From NCBI GenBank assembly GCA_937929915.1, contig CALFUN010000017.1, forward strand, positions 164,106 through 228,105: a stretch of DNA of 64,000 bases, written 5' to 3'. A program made the position numbers and the translations under genes. Of the stretch, positions 37,409 through 46,755 are shown one piece after another. Every line of letters begins with the position of its first letter. Positions within the stretch are counted from its first letter, which is position 1. Under the pieces are notes generated by a model. The model ran no database searches. It saw only the letters and a program-made list of their open reading frames with translations, and had not been told where the DNA came from. This DNA is from an uncultured Caulobacterales bacterium (GTDB taxonomy: Bacteria > Pseudomonadota > Alphaproteobacteria > Caulobacterales > Maricaulaceae).

Positions 37409-38239
37409 TTAACTTAGCCCCGCACTTTGCGCCGCCCGTGACCTTGGGCCGCCAAAATATTCTTTCACCCAAGGATGATCATAATTTTGAACAACATCTA
37501 ACTTATCAGCTATTGCAATATGCTTATCAACTAACACGGCAACTCTATCACATATAGCGTAAAGACTATCTAAATCATGCGTGACCATCAATACGGTCAG
37601 ATTAAGCGCATCGCGCAACCCTAATATCAACTCATCAAAGGCATTCGCGCCAACAGGGTCTAATCCTGCCGTTGGTTCATCCAAAAATAACAGTTGCGGA
37701 TCAAGCGCAAGCGAGCGCGCAAGTCCAGCGCGTTTTTTCATACCGCCAGATAAATCCGACGGGTAAAGCGCGCCCGCCATAGCCGGCAAGCCCACCATAT
37801 GAATTTTCATATCCGCAAGCTCACACATTAATTGCTGCGATAAATCCGTATGTTCACGTAATGGCACCATAATATTTTCACGGACAGTCATAGAGGAGAA
37901 TAACGCTCCGCCTTGAAACAAAACCCCCATTTGATTGTTAATCGCAAGACGGTCTTCAGCGTTTAAATCATCTCTGTTTTTTCCAAAATACCGAATCGTG
38001 CCGCCTTCAGGCTCTTTGAGTCCTAAAAGCGTGTTCATTAAAACAGACTTTCCTGCCCCAGAGCCACCGACTAAGCCAACAATCTCGTTTGGCGTGACTT
38101 TAAAATTAAGATTTTGATGAATGATGTTATCGCCAAATTGCGTCAATATTCCGCGCGCTTCCATCGGAGCGGCAAGCTGCGGATTTATAGCTTGGCCACC
38201 TACAGACTGCGCGGGTGTGACTTGGGTGTTCTTTTCCAT
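37409..38239 (-). CDS. mlaF: MlaF-type ABC transporter ATP-binding protein
   Basis: A 276-residue ABC ATPase. Walker A is GGSGAGKS, the signature motif is LSGGMKKRAGLARSLA and Walker B is LLFLDEPTAGLDP. It powers the MCE lipid transporter with the upstream permease. It starts one base before the permease stop region ends, with no gap, which indicates coupling. The SGGMKKR form of the signature is typical of Mla/Ttg2 ATPases rather than nutrient importers. The C-terminal tail KEYFGGPR is also characteristic. Confidence 0.93.
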   Translation of the reverse strand: MEKNTQVTPAQSVGGQAINPQLAAPMEARGILTQFGDNIIHQNLNFKVTPNEIVGLVGGSGAGKSVLMNTLLGLKEPEGGTIRYFGKNRDDLNAEDRLAINNQMGVLFQGGALFSSMTVRENIMVPLREHTDLSQQLMCELADMKIHMVGLPAMAGALYPSDLSGGMKKRAGLARSLALDPQLLFLDEPTAGLDPVGANAFDELILGLRDALNLTVLMVTHDLDSLYAICDRVAVLVDKHIAIADKLDVVQNYDHPWVKEYFGGPRSRAAQSAGLS

Positions 38240-39388
38240 CTAAACCCCCAACTGATAAAACAAAATTGCAAAAATCGCATCGACAGTAATCACCGCAAAA
38301 ATGGCTTGCACCACACTTGTTGTTGTGCGTGAGCCAAGACTTTCGACACTGCCTGTCACAGCTAAACCTTGGCGACAGCCAATTATAGCAATAATAATAG
38401 CGAAAAAGGGCGTTTTGACCATGCCAACCCAGAAATGGCTCAATCCAACGACATCTTGTAGCCGCGTTAGAAATAGAATCGGTGACAGACCGCTACCCAC
38501 GATAGCTGCGACTAATATACCTGCCAGAATACCGCTTATCATGCCTAAAAATGTTAAAATCGGCATGGCAATTAAAGCCGCTAAGGCGCGAGGCACCACC
38601 AAAACTTCAAACGTATCTAAGCCAATAACCGTCATGGCATCAATTTCTTGGCGCATTTTCATAGCGCCGAGCTGTGCCGTAAAGGCCGAATCAGATCGCC
38701 CAGCAATCAGGATAGCCGTGATAATCGGCGCAAGTTCACGAATCACGGAGAAGCCAACAAGGTCGACCATAAACACACCCGCCCCAAATGAGGCCAATAG
38801 GTTAGCCCCCATATAGGCGATCACAGCGCCAATAAAAAAACATAGCACCATGATAATTGGCACAGCATCTAAGCCAATTTTTTCTACCAAAGCCACAATC
38901 GCTTTCCATCGCATACGATGAGGTTGAGTGATGCAGCGAAATAAAACCGTAAAAAATTTTCCTAAAAATGCAATCGTTTCAACAAGTTCTGTCCAGAACC
39001 TTGATGTCGCTATGCCCACACGGGCGAAAACGTCAAACCAAGGGCGCGGCGGACGCATTTCATGCCCTAATGTGGCCTCGGCTGCAGCGCTCATAAGTAT
39101 CTTTTGCCCTTTATTGCCCTTTGTAACAGCCCAGCTATGGGCCGGTGCCGTTCCCAGCTTGATAGCCCGTGCAAGCAAATAAGCCCCAGCTGTATCTAAT
39201 TTGGACACATCGCATAAATCATAATCAACATGTTGATAGATTTTATTGGCAACATCATTGGAAATTTTACCATCAAGCTCTGCGGCCGTTTGGAGTGTCC
39301 AAATGCCATAGGCTTTCACTGTTAGAGCCTGCCCCTCTTGAGACAACTCATAACTTCCACATTTAGATTTCCCGGCCATTGCGTTCAT
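38240..39388 (-). CDS. mlaE: STAS-fused MlaE permease of an MCE lipid transporter
   Basis: A protein of about 382 residues. The N-terminal 110 residues form a STAS domain (VDYDLCDVSKLDTAGAYLLARAI), equivalent to the separate MlaB protein of E. coli. The remainder is the MlaE permease with five to six membrane helices, the EQxxA-like RELAPIITAILIAGRSDSAF region and the CRQGLAVTG motif near the C-terminus. ATG 39388 is used; a TTG nine bases upstream and an ATG nine bases downstream are alternatives. It heads the operon and is divergent from dgcA. MlaB fusion means no separate STAS gene is needed. Confidence 0.88.
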   Translation of the reverse strand: MNAMAGKSKCGSYELSQEGQALTVKAYGIWTLQTAAELDGKISNDVANKIYQHVDYDLCDVSKLDTAGAYLLARAIKLGTAPAHSWAVTKGNKGQKILMSAAAEATLGHEMRPPRPWFDVFARVGIATSRFWTELVETIAFLGKFFTVLFRCITQPHRMRWKAIVALVEKIGLDAVPIIMVLCFFIGAVIAYMGANLLASFGAGVFMVDLVGFSVIRELAPIITAILIAGRSDSAFTAQLGAMKMRQEIDAMTVIGLDTFEVLVVPRALAALIAMPILTFLGMISGILAGILVAAIVGSGLSPILFLTRLQDVVGLSHFWVGMVKTPFFAIIIAIIGCRQGLAVTGSVESLGSRTTTSVVQAIFAVITVDAIFAILFYQLGV

Positions 39389-39438
39389 TGCCCGCAAGGT
39401 GCAAAGCTTATGCCCTTAGGTCAAGTAAAGGATTCGAT

Positions 39439-40434
39439 TTGGGGACGTTTTTAATCTCACATAACCGTTGGCCTCTCATGGGCCAATTTCGTATTTCGCG
39501 CAGCACATTGAGTCAAATCGACATGGTGCAAGTAACATTACGCCGCAGCGGGTTTGAAGGCCGAGGAGAATGCCGGCCTTATGCACGCTATAATGACACA
39601 GTCAAAAGTGTCACAGCACAGCTTGAGTCTATACGAGATACGGTTGAAAATGGTTTAGAAAACCAGAGTTTAACAGCTGAAAGACTTACAGATTTACTGC
39701 CCGCTGGCCCTGCATTAAATGCACTTGATTGCGCCTTATGGGATTTACGCGCCAAGACCGAAGGCCGCCCTATTTGGGAAATTTTAGGCACTCCCCCGCC
39801 GCAGGCACGTAAAACAGCCTTTACGCTATCACTCGATACGCCTGATAATATGAAAAAAGCCGCTCTAGAGGCAAAAGCCTATCCCTTGTTGAAACTCAAA
39901 ATTGGTGATCAAGACGCCCTAAATTGTGTCAAAACGGTGAGCGCCGCGCGGCCTGATGCAAAGCTCATTATTGATGCCAATGAAGCCATAAAGATAGCTG
40001 ACCTGAAAAGTTTTCACGCATCTTTATCTGGCCTTAATATCGCCTTGGTCGAACAACCCCTACCCGCAGGCCAAGACGGCCCCAAGAGCTTACCTAACGG
40101 TTTACCTTATTGCGCCGATGAGAGTTTACATAGCGCCTCTGATCTCCGGCGTCTCAAAGCCGCAGGCTACCGCGCTGTAAATGTCAAATTAGATAAATGC
40201 GGCGGGATAAGCGCTGCGCTAACTCTCATGCAAGACGCCAAGTCTATGGGCTTTGATGTCATGGCAGGCTGCATGGTCGGCAGCTCACTCGCTATGGCGC
40301 CAATGATGATATTAGAAAGCTTTGCTGATTATATAGATTTGGACGGGCCTTTGCTTTTGGCACAAGATTGCGAATATGGACTGCAATATGATGGCCCATT
40401 TGTGCATCCGCCGATTCGCAAATTATGGGGATAG
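39439..40434 (+). CDS. dgcA: N-acetyl-D-glutamate racemase / dipeptide epimerase (enolase superfamily)
   Basis: A protein of about 331 residues of the mandelate racemase/muconate lactonizing group, subfamily DgcA or L-Ala-D/L-Glu epimerase. Features are the KLKIGD pair of lysines (about residue 153), the metal ligands in IIDANEA, VEQPLP and ADESLH, and the opposing base in VNVKLDKCGG. It would epimerise a dipeptide or N-acetylglutamate. A TTG start at 39439 is chosen because AAAGGA lies seven bases before it, whereas the ATG at 39379 lies inside the divergent mlaE start region. The exact substrate is uncertain. Confidence 0.8.
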   Translation: MGTFLISHNRWPLMGQFRISRSTLSQIDMVQVTLRRSGFEGRGECRPYARYNDTVKSVTAQLESIRDTVENGLENQSLTAERLTDLLPAGPALNALDCALWDLRAKTEGRPIWEILGTPPPQARKTAFTLSLDTPDNMKKAALEAKAYPLLKLKIGDQDALNCVKTVSAARPDAKLIIDANEAIKIADLKSFHASLSGLNIALVEQPLPAGQDGPKSLPNGLPYCADESLHSASDLRRLKAAGYRAVNVKLDKCGGISAALTLMQDAKSMGFDVMAGCMVGSSLAMAPMMILESFADYIDLDGPLLLAQDCEYGLQYDGPFVHPPIRKLWG

Positions 40435-40449
40435 CTTGAAAAGCTAGAC

Positions 40450-41073
40450 TTAACTGCCCGTAGCCAGACCGCGAGAGGCCAGTTTATCCGTATCATGAAC
40501 ACGCACACGCGCGCCAAATTCATCTGTCACATCGCGTAGATTCGCAACGGATTGCTCAAATATGGCAACATCAGACTGAGCTGCACCTTTCAAAGCCGCT
40601 TTAAAAACACTTTGCGCTTCGGTTGAGGCGATCAGCGCTTTTTCAAGACTGACTAATTCTTTACGTAAGTCACGTTTTACAGGGGCAACCTCAAGATAAA
40701 CCTGCGCCGCAGCAACCGTTCTGTCGATATAGCTACGTGCATATTTCATATCGGCTAAAATGAGGCTTTCAGACTTTGGAATATCCGCATAACCCATTGC
40801 CTTAGCGTCTATAATTTGCTTGTCTTCTAATCCGTTAAGCAAAACACTTGCCGCAGATTGCAGGCGCTTACGAGAGGTTTTGGCGACAAAGCCGCGATCT
40901 CGAAACACCATATTGAGTGTCGCTGCTGCCTGTTGAACAACGTTTAATTCTGCGTCCCCAGCCGCCTGATAATCACTTGGCCGTGTCACTTCATTCAAAT
41001 CGACCGTTGCACATCCACTGAGCGCAATACACACAGAAAGTGCCGTCAAAGTCGTTTTAAGCCTATAGCTCAT
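40450..41073 (-). CDS. Lipoprotein of unknown function
   Basis: A protein of about 207 residues with a signal peptide and the lipobox ALSGC near residue 20, so it is probably anchored to the outer or inner membrane. The mature part is mostly helical with many Ala, Lys and Asp residues and no domain I recognise. ATG 41073 is used because it places the lipobox at the expected position; an in-frame ATG 141 bases upstream would bury the signal peptide. It is convergent with dgcA and follows the NSS transporter by 38 bases of non-coding sequence on the other side. Confidence 0.72.
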   Translation of the reverse strand: MSYRLKTTLTALSVCIALSGCATVDLNEVTRPSDYQAAGDAELNVVQQAAATLNMVFRDRGFVAKTSRKRLQSAASVLLNGLEDKQIIDAKAMGYADIPKSESLILADMKYARSYIDRTVAAAQVYLEVAPVKRDLRKELVSLEKALIASTEAQSVFKAALKGAAQSDVAIFEQSVANLRDVTDEFGARVRVHDTDKLASRGLATGS

Positions 41074-41251
41074 ATATCTGTCCCAGTTATGGAACCCCCC
41101 AATATCTCGTATCAGATAGGTTCCTTGCTCTCGCCTATTTAAGCAAAAGATGTTGAATATAAGCTGAAACTTTATACTCAATATTTTGTTAATCTTGCCG
41201 CAAGATGCGCACAAGTGGGAATCACAGTAAATTTATTAAGTTTTGAACAGG

Positions 41252-42670
41252 TTAGCCCGCATTGTTTAGAAAACCTGAAATATAAGCGATGATTGATGAA
41301 ATCATCACGGCTCCAACAAAAATAGGGGCAACCCAGCGGGTGAAAAACATAATTAAACGGCCTAATTTTTCCCCTTCACCTTTAAGCTGCTCATTTAGAA
41401 TACGCGCATTCACACGCCAACCCACAAAAAGGACAATCAGAAAGCCCCCCATGGGTAACATTACTTTGCCCGTAAAGCCATCAATCGCATCCAGTGCAGG
41501 TGTGCCTCCGCCTGGCGAAACTCCAAAGACAGAAATCAAACCAATCAAAACCATAGCTGCTCCCGTTATTAACGCAGCTTTAGCTTTCGATACTTTGAAG
41601 CGCTCACTAACAAAGGCGGCTGATGGCTCTAATAGCGATACAGATGATGTAATCGCAGCAAAGAACGCCAAGAAAAAGAAGAGAACGCCGATAATCAGCC
41701 CAATGGCTCCCATTGTTTCAAACGCATTTGGCAAGGTAATAAATAATAAGGCTGGCCCAGCAGATTCTGATAAACCAGACCCAAACACAATCGGAAAAAT
41801 CGCCAAACCTGCGATTAAGGCTACAAGTGTGTCCATAATTGCAACAATAATAGACGCTTTTGGGAGTGACACAGACTTCGGAATATAAGATCCGTAAGTG
41901 ATCATAATCCCGCTCCCCACGCCGACAGAGAAGAAAGCTTGCCCAAGCGCAGCATTCGCAACATTCCCTACATTGGCAATCCCTGAAAGATTTTCATTCT
42001 TCGTCAACATCTCATTGATGTCTGGCACATATAAGAATTTAAGAGCTTTGACTGTACCTCCATTACCGAGATTACTGAAAAGTGCATATAGAGCGAGCAA
42101 AGCTAACAAGATAAAGAAAGCGGGCATGAGAAGCTTCGCCGCCATCTCAATACCTTTATTAACACCTCGGCTTACGAGCCATGTCGTTATAGCTGCAAAA
42201 ACAAGAAAGCTCGGCAAAACAGCAATCGGATCACTGATAAAACTCGTAAATCTTTCTGCAACATCATTTGGCGCCATACCCTCAAAACCATTTGTTAGAG
42301 AGAAAACAATATATTGCATGACCCAACCTGCAATGACGCAATAAAATGTCACAATCAGAAACCCCGCAAGCGTGCCCATGGCCCCAGCGATGCTCCAAGC
42401 TTTACTACGATTAGATTTTTGCGCGACATCGGCCATTGTGCCGATTGCATTAGCTTCATCACCTGCACGTCCGATAAGGTATTCGCTCATTAAAACAGGT
42501 ACACAAACAAACAAAACCGCTAGAAGATAGATAAAAATAAAAGCGCCGCCGCCATTACTACCCGCCTCTGATGAAAACCGCCATAAATTCCCAAGACCGA
42601 CGGAGGATCCGACAGCGGCCATGATAAATGCGAAACGTGATGACCATTGGGCCGTGCCTGTGGCTGCCAT
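41252..42670 (-). CDS. Sodium-dependent transporter of the NSS (SNF) family
   Basis: A 472-residue membrane protein with about twelve spans. The N-terminus holds WSSRFAFIMAAVGSSVGLGNLWRF, the hallmark of LeuT-like neurotransmitter:sodium symporters, including the Na-binding and substrate-binding unwound helix 1 segment. It imports amino acids or related small solutes using sodium; the substrate is not readable. AGGGG before ATG 42670 is a good ribosome binding site. It is divergent from the REC-HPt gene across a 137-base gap that contains a CtrA-like box. Confidence 0.9.
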   Translation of the reverse strand: MAATGTAQWSSRFAFIMAAVGSSVGLGNLWRFSSEAGSNGGGAFIFIYLLAVLFVCVPVLMSEYLIGRAGDEANAIGTMADVAQKSNRSKAWSIAGAMGTLAGFLIVTFYCVIAGWVMQYIVFSLTNGFEGMAPNDVAERFTSFISDPIAVLPSFLVFAAITTWLVSRGVNKGIEMAAKLLMPAFFILLALLALYALFSNLGNGGTVKALKFLYVPDINEMLTKNENLSGIANVGNVANAALGQAFFSVGVGSGIMITYGSYIPKSVSLPKASIIVAIMDTLVALIAGLAIFPIVFGSGLSESAGPALLFITLPNAFETMGAIGLIIGVLFFFLAFFAAITSSVSLLEPSAAFVSERFKVSKAKAALITGAAMVLIGLISVFGVSPGGGTPALDAIDGFTGKVMLPMGGFLIVLFVGWRVNARILNEQLKGEGEKLGRLIMFFTRWVAPIFVGAVMISSIIAYISGFLNNAG

Positions 42671-42713
42671 GAAAAACCCCTCATTTTATGCGTCTTATTA
42701 TTGGTAAATCTGC

Positions 42714-42729
42714 TTAAGCCAATTTTAAC
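42714..42729. promoter_or_regulatory. CtrA-like box (TTAA-N7-TTAAC)
   Basis: TTAA (42714-42717), seven bases, then TTAAC (42725-42729) matches the CtrA cell-cycle regulator consensus. It lies between the divergent NSS transporter and the REC-HPt gene. One or two such matches are expected by chance in a window of this size, so support is weak. Confidence 0.3.
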
Positions 42730-42807
42730 TTACGTCAAGACGCCAGATACAGTTACAATTTTAAATAATTTAATTAAAATTTAAAGTTGTTTTTATAATT
42801 CATATCC

Positions 42808-43719
42808 ATGTTAAATCGTGACGACCTCGTTCATTTTTTAAACGCTTCCGTAGCGAATAGTTCCGCCTGCAAAGTTAAACATATTTTAGTCGCCGAAGAT
42901 AATCATGCTAATCGCCTGATTGCAAAGACGATATTAGAGCGCGATGGGTATAAAGTTACACTTGTCGTAAACGGCTTAGAGGCCGTTCAGGCAGTGCAAC
43001 ACACATCATTTGACATTATTCTCTTGGATATTTTAATGCCGATTATGGACGGTATTAAAGCTTTACGGCGAATCAGAGCCCTATCCCCGCACAAAACAAT
43101 TCCGCCAATTTTTGCTATCACGGCATTTTGTAATCCCGCAGACCAGCACCGCTACCGCATGGCAGGTTTTGATGCGATCCTGACAAAACCACTGCAACAT
43201 GGCGATGTGGCTCTGGCGTTTAAGCAATTTTCACTCGGCACAATCAAAACACCTGTGAAATCAACCACAGACACTCATATCGAGCTTGATACTATCCCTA
43301 TACTTGATGGACGTATTATAGATCAATTACGCGGAGCCGCCCCTCCAGCGGCTTTGAAGAAAATTCAGTCAACATTTTGGACGGAAATACAAAGTAATGG
43401 GCAAATAATACAAACCGCCCTGCCAAAGGCTTTAAATGCCATTCCAGAGAGTTTGGCTCAAATGCGTAAATCCGTTCATGCCATAAAAGGCGCAAGCGCT
43501 TCTATTGGCCTGCTACGGGCCGCGCATATTGCACGACATTTACAAAACGCCCCGCCGGGCAATATTCATAAATTGGTTGAAAGCCTATTTGAAACTTTGA
43601 TATTGAGTAAAGCCCCGCTCAACACAGCCTTATTTCGGCCAAACCCCGCTCACCCGCCCACAGCTAATCTGAACTGCGCGGTAACTCTACAGAGCGGTGC
43701 AAGTGCGCAGATAGGATAA
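42808..43719 (+). CDS. Orphan REC-HPt phosphorelay protein
   Basis: A 303-residue protein. Residues about 24-140 are a receiver domain with acidic pocket AEDN (29-32), phospho-acceptor D74 in LLDILMP and K127 in LTKP. Residues about 165-280 hold a histidine phosphotransfer domain with H224 in VHAIKGASASIG. No kinase or DNA-binding domain is present, so it would relay phosphate between a separate kinase and a downstream regulator. There is no partner gene in the window. Its last 56 bases overlap the convergent rodA stop region. The C-terminal tail after about residue 285 is low-complexity and has no recognised domain. Confidence 0.85.
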   Translation: MLNRDDLVHFLNASVANSSACKVKHILVAEDNHANRLIAKTILERDGYKVTLVVNGLEAVQAVQHTSFDIILLDILMPIMDGIKALRRIRALSPHKTIPPIFAITAFCNPADQHRYRMAGFDAILTKPLQHGDVALAFKQFSLGTIKTPVKSTTDTHIELDTIPILDGRIIDQLRGAAPPAALKKIQSTFWTEIQSNGQIIQTALPKALNAIPESLAQMRKSVHAIKGASASIGLLRAAHIARHLQNAPPGNIHKLVESLFETLILSKAPLNTALFRPNPAHPPTANLNCAVTLQSGASAQIG

Positions 43720-44821
43720 GTCCAAACCCGCCCATTACGACTAATATCACTGTCCCGCCGTAAGAAATGAGCGGCAAAGGCACACCAACAACAGGCGCAA
43801 GCCCCATCACCATGCCCAGATTAATAAAGATATAGAGCGTAAATGTCGTGGTTAAACCCAAAATTAAAAGCTTAGAAAAAACGGCTTTGCACTGAAAACA
43901 CAGCCAAACACACAAGCCAATCACACATATATATAGTCCCATTGTCATCAAGCTGCCGACAAGACCAAATTCTTCGCCAATTACGGTAAAGATAAAATCC
44001 GTACGGTTTTCAGGGACATATTCTCCTTGGCGCTGCGTGCCTTTCATAAAACCTTTGCCCGACACCCCACCGCTACCTAGCGCGATTTTCGATTGGGTAA
44101 TATGATAGCTCGCCCCGCTTGGGTCCCGCGAAGGGTCAAAAAATGTTAAGATACGGCTGCGTTGATAATCTTTTAAACCAAATCTAAAAAACAGCGGAAC
44201 CGCGACAACTAAGCCTAACATGGCCATAGACATAACCCGCCAATTAATCCCCGCCAGAAATACGATCACCACACCTGTAGCGGCGAGTAACAGCGTCGTC
44301 CCCAAATCGGGTTGCTTAAGGATTAACACCATCGGCATGACAATAAGCAGCATAGCCCCTGATATACCCAAAACAGAAGACACACGCCAATTTGCAAGGT
44401 CATGATAATAGCGCGCCAAGGCCAATACGATAGCGGGCTTCATAATCTCAGAAGGCTGCAATCGCATCGGCCCGAAATCAAGCCAACGCTGCGAACCATT
44501 CACGCTCACACCAAAAAATTCAACACCAAGTAACAAAGCTAAAGCAATGAAATATATAGGATAAGCTAGCTCATACCAAAGCCGAATGTTTACAAGTGAC
44601 ACACCAATCATTATCCCTGCAGCTACAAATAACCGCACGGCATGTTGCGCCGCTCCGCGTGACCAAACACCGTCAGTTGCCGCGTATATCATCAGCACAC
44701 CCACAGCCCCCACAACCGCAATTAAGGCCGGTAAAAGCCAGTTAAGCTCATAAAGTTTACTCAGAAGACTTGGCCCTGTTTCACTATACATTGGGGCGCG
44801 ATATGCAGAAGGGCGCATCAT
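43664..44821 (-). CDS. rodA: Peptidoglycan polymerase RodA
   Basis: A 385-residue SEDS-family glycosyltransferase with about ten membrane spans. Conserved stretches are GSQRWLDFGPMRLQPSE, KQPDLGTTLLL and the C-terminal PLISYGGT. It polymerises lipid II during cell elongation together with PBP2. Its start overlaps the mrdA stop by four bases. The last 56 bases (residues about 368-385, HLHRSVELPRSSD region) overlap the convergent REC-HPt gene, which is unusually long for a stop-to-stop overlap. It is the last gene of the mreB-mreC-mreD-mrdA-rodA operon. Confidence 0.95.
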   Translation of the reverse strand: MMRPSAYRAPMYSETGPSLLSKLYELNWLLPALIAVVGAVGVLMIYAATDGVWSRGAAQHAVRLFVAAGIMIGVSLVNIRLWYELAYPIYFIALALLLGVEFFGVSVNGSQRWLDFGPMRLQPSEIMKPAIVLALARYYHDLANWRVSSVLGISGAMLLIVMPMVLILKQPDLGTTLLLAATGVVIVFLAGINWRVMSMAMLGLVVAVPLFFRFGLKDYQRSRILTFFDPSRDPSGASYHITQSKIALGSGGVSGKGFMKGTQRQGEYVPENRTDFIFTVIGEEFGLVGSLMTMGLYICVIGLCVWLCFQCKAVFSKLLILGLTTTFTLYIFINLGMVMGLAPVVGVPLPLISYGGTVILVVMGGFGLILSAHLHRSVELPRSSD

Positions 44822-46755
44822 AAATCTTGATGTCTTAACCCAGAACCAACAGCATTAGGCCTTGCTCCATCAGGATTGACCGCGCCAGGTTTTGCAGCTT
44901 CACCTAAAACACTCTCGCCAAGCCCGTCGCGCTTAAGCGCCATACTCATCACAGCGCGCGTAATATCAGCCGCACGCTTTGCGCCTGATCCGCCATGCTC
45001 TACCACTGTGCTAATCGCAAAGCGCGGCTTATCATAAGGCGCAAAGCCCACAAAAATAGAATGATCGCGAAGCTTCCATGGCAACCTATTATTTTTACGC
45101 ACGCCAGAACTTCGCTCACTTGATGATATGCCTCTGACCTGCCCTGTGCCTGTTTTTCCTGCAAGCTGCACGCCTTCAAGACCTAATCCATTATAACGAT
45201 AAGCCGTACCGCCAACCTCGTTACAAACGCCCCACATAGCATCGCGAACAAATGCAAGATGGGCGGGGTTAATCCCCAAATCCTCAAAACCTTCTAACTC
45301 ACCGCCAATTAATAAAGATGGCGATACCGCTTTTTTCATATTGGCTAGCCGCGCGCACATAACAGCAAGCTGCAAGGGTGTGGTCAAAGCAAAGCCCTGC
45401 CCAATAGATGCGTTTAGCGTATCCCCATCCCGCCATGCTGCGCCTAAGCGGTCTTGCTTCCAAACGGGTTCAGGAACGATACCGCGGCGTTGCCCCGTAA
45501 TACCAATATCATAGACCTGTCCCAGACCCAGACGGCGCGACATATCAGCAATACGTTCAATGCCGATAACTTGCGCAATCTCATAAAAATAACTATCGCA
45601 AGAATTTTTCAAAGCATCGCGCATTGTCATCGCACCATGACCTTGGCGTTTCCAACAATGAAAATTACGGTTTCCGAGCCGTATTTTACCCAAGCAAAAT
45701 ACGGGGCGTTCAGGCGAAATTAATCCGCTTTCAAGTGCCGCTAACATAACCACCATTTTATAGGTTGAAGCTGGCGGATAGCCCCCGCCAAGCACTTTAT
45801 TAAATTGTGGCCGCTTCGGATCATTATTCATGCGATCCATATCCGTTTGCGTTAAGCCTGACACAAAAAGATTCCCGTCAAAGACCGGCATAGATAAAAG
45901 CGCTCGCAGCTCGCCTGTTATGACATCCATAACGGCCAGACCGCCGCTATCCGTCTCGCCTTCATCATTCACATATTGTTCTGCGGCAAAGCGCTGCAAT
46001 TCCGCATCAAGAGTTATGTAAACATCCTTGCCGCTTTGAGCTTGTGTTTTAGGATCAGGCCATTCACGCACAATACGCCCGCGCGCATTGACTTCGACTT
46101 TTAAACGCCCCGAAGCGCCGCGCAACTCGCCCTCCATTGCGGCTTCAACGCCTGTCTTACCAATGAGAAAAGTCGGTTGCCGTAATAGCGGATCATCATC
46201 TTTTTCTACATCCGATTTGGCCGCGCGCCCAACATATCCCAGCGTATGTGAGAAAATTCCAAGATTAGGATAAGAGCGCACAGACCCAACTTTGGGGATA
46301 ACACCTGCCAGCTTATGCATGCGGATATTCAAGGCTGAAAATGCTGACCACTCTAGATGGTCTTTGAGCAGGATTGGAACAAACCCCGAGTTCTCCTTAA
46401 CATCTTTGAGGATACGCGCGCGCTCATTTGCGGTTAATGGGATAATTTTCTCAAACGCATCCAAGCTGGTTTTCACATCTTTAGTTTGCTCAGGGATAAG
46501 TTCCGCGCGGTAATCTTGTGCGTTCACAGCCAAGCCTTCGCCAAAACGATCACGGATTTCCCCGCGCGGTGGTAAAAGCAGGTTAAAATTAAACCGGTTA
46601 TCTTCGGATAATACGCGGTAATCCTCAGCGCGCGTAACCTGCAAATAATATAGCCGTGCCGCTAGCACACCAAACACACCCGCCGCGCCTATACCTAAAA
46701 AGGCCGTTCGACGATTAATTATCGCAGCATCTGATTGTGGCCCGTCATTCATCAA
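44818..46755 (-). CDS. mrdA: Penicillin-binding protein 2
   Basis: A 645-residue class B PBP. One N-terminal membrane helix is followed by the dimerisation domain and the transpeptidase domain with PASTYK (Ser-x-x-Lys), SCDSYF (Ser-x-Asn position) and KTGTGQ (Lys-Thr-Gly). It cross-links peptidoglycan during elongation in the periplasm and activates RodA. It overlaps mreD by four bases at its start and rodA by four at its stop, so the three are translationally coupled. The first two codons are both ATG. Confidence 0.95.
   Translation of the reverse strand: MMNDGPQSDAAIINRRTAFLGIGAAGVFGVLAARLYYLQVTRAEDYRVLSEDNRFNFNLLLPPRGEIRDRFGEGLAVNAQDYRAELIPEQTKDVKTSLDAFEKIIPLTANERARILKDVKENSGFVPILLKDHLEWSAFSALNIRMHKLAGVIPKVGSVRSYPNLGIFSHTLGYVGRAAKSDVEKDDDPLLRQPTFLIGKTGVEAAMEGELRGASGRLKVEVNARGRIVREWPDPKTQAQSGKDVYITLDAELQRFAAEQYVNDEGETDSGGLAVMDVITGELRALLSMPVFDGNLFVSGLTQTDMDRMNNDPKRPQFNKVLGGGYPPASTYKMVVMLAALESGLISPERPVFCLGKIRLGNRNFHCWKRQGHGAMTMRDALKNSCDSYFYEIAQVIGIERIADMSRRLGLGQVYDIGITGQRRGIVPEPVWKQDRLGAAWRDGDTLNASIGQGFALTTPLQLAVMCARLANMKKAVSPSLLIGGELEGFEDLGINPAHLAFVRDAMWGVCNEVGGTAYRYNGLGLEGVQLAGKTGTGQVRGISSSERSSGVRKNNRLPWKLRDHSIFVGFAPYDKPRFAISTVVEHGGSGAKRAADITRAVMSMALKRDGLGESVLGEAAKPGAVNPDGARPNAVGSGLRHQDL

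Noticed and set aside
38301..38816. Plus-strand open frame of about 171 codons opposite the MlaE permease
   Set aside because: Antisense shadow of a conserved membrane protein; the translation is Thr/Pro/Lys-rich and unlike real proteins.
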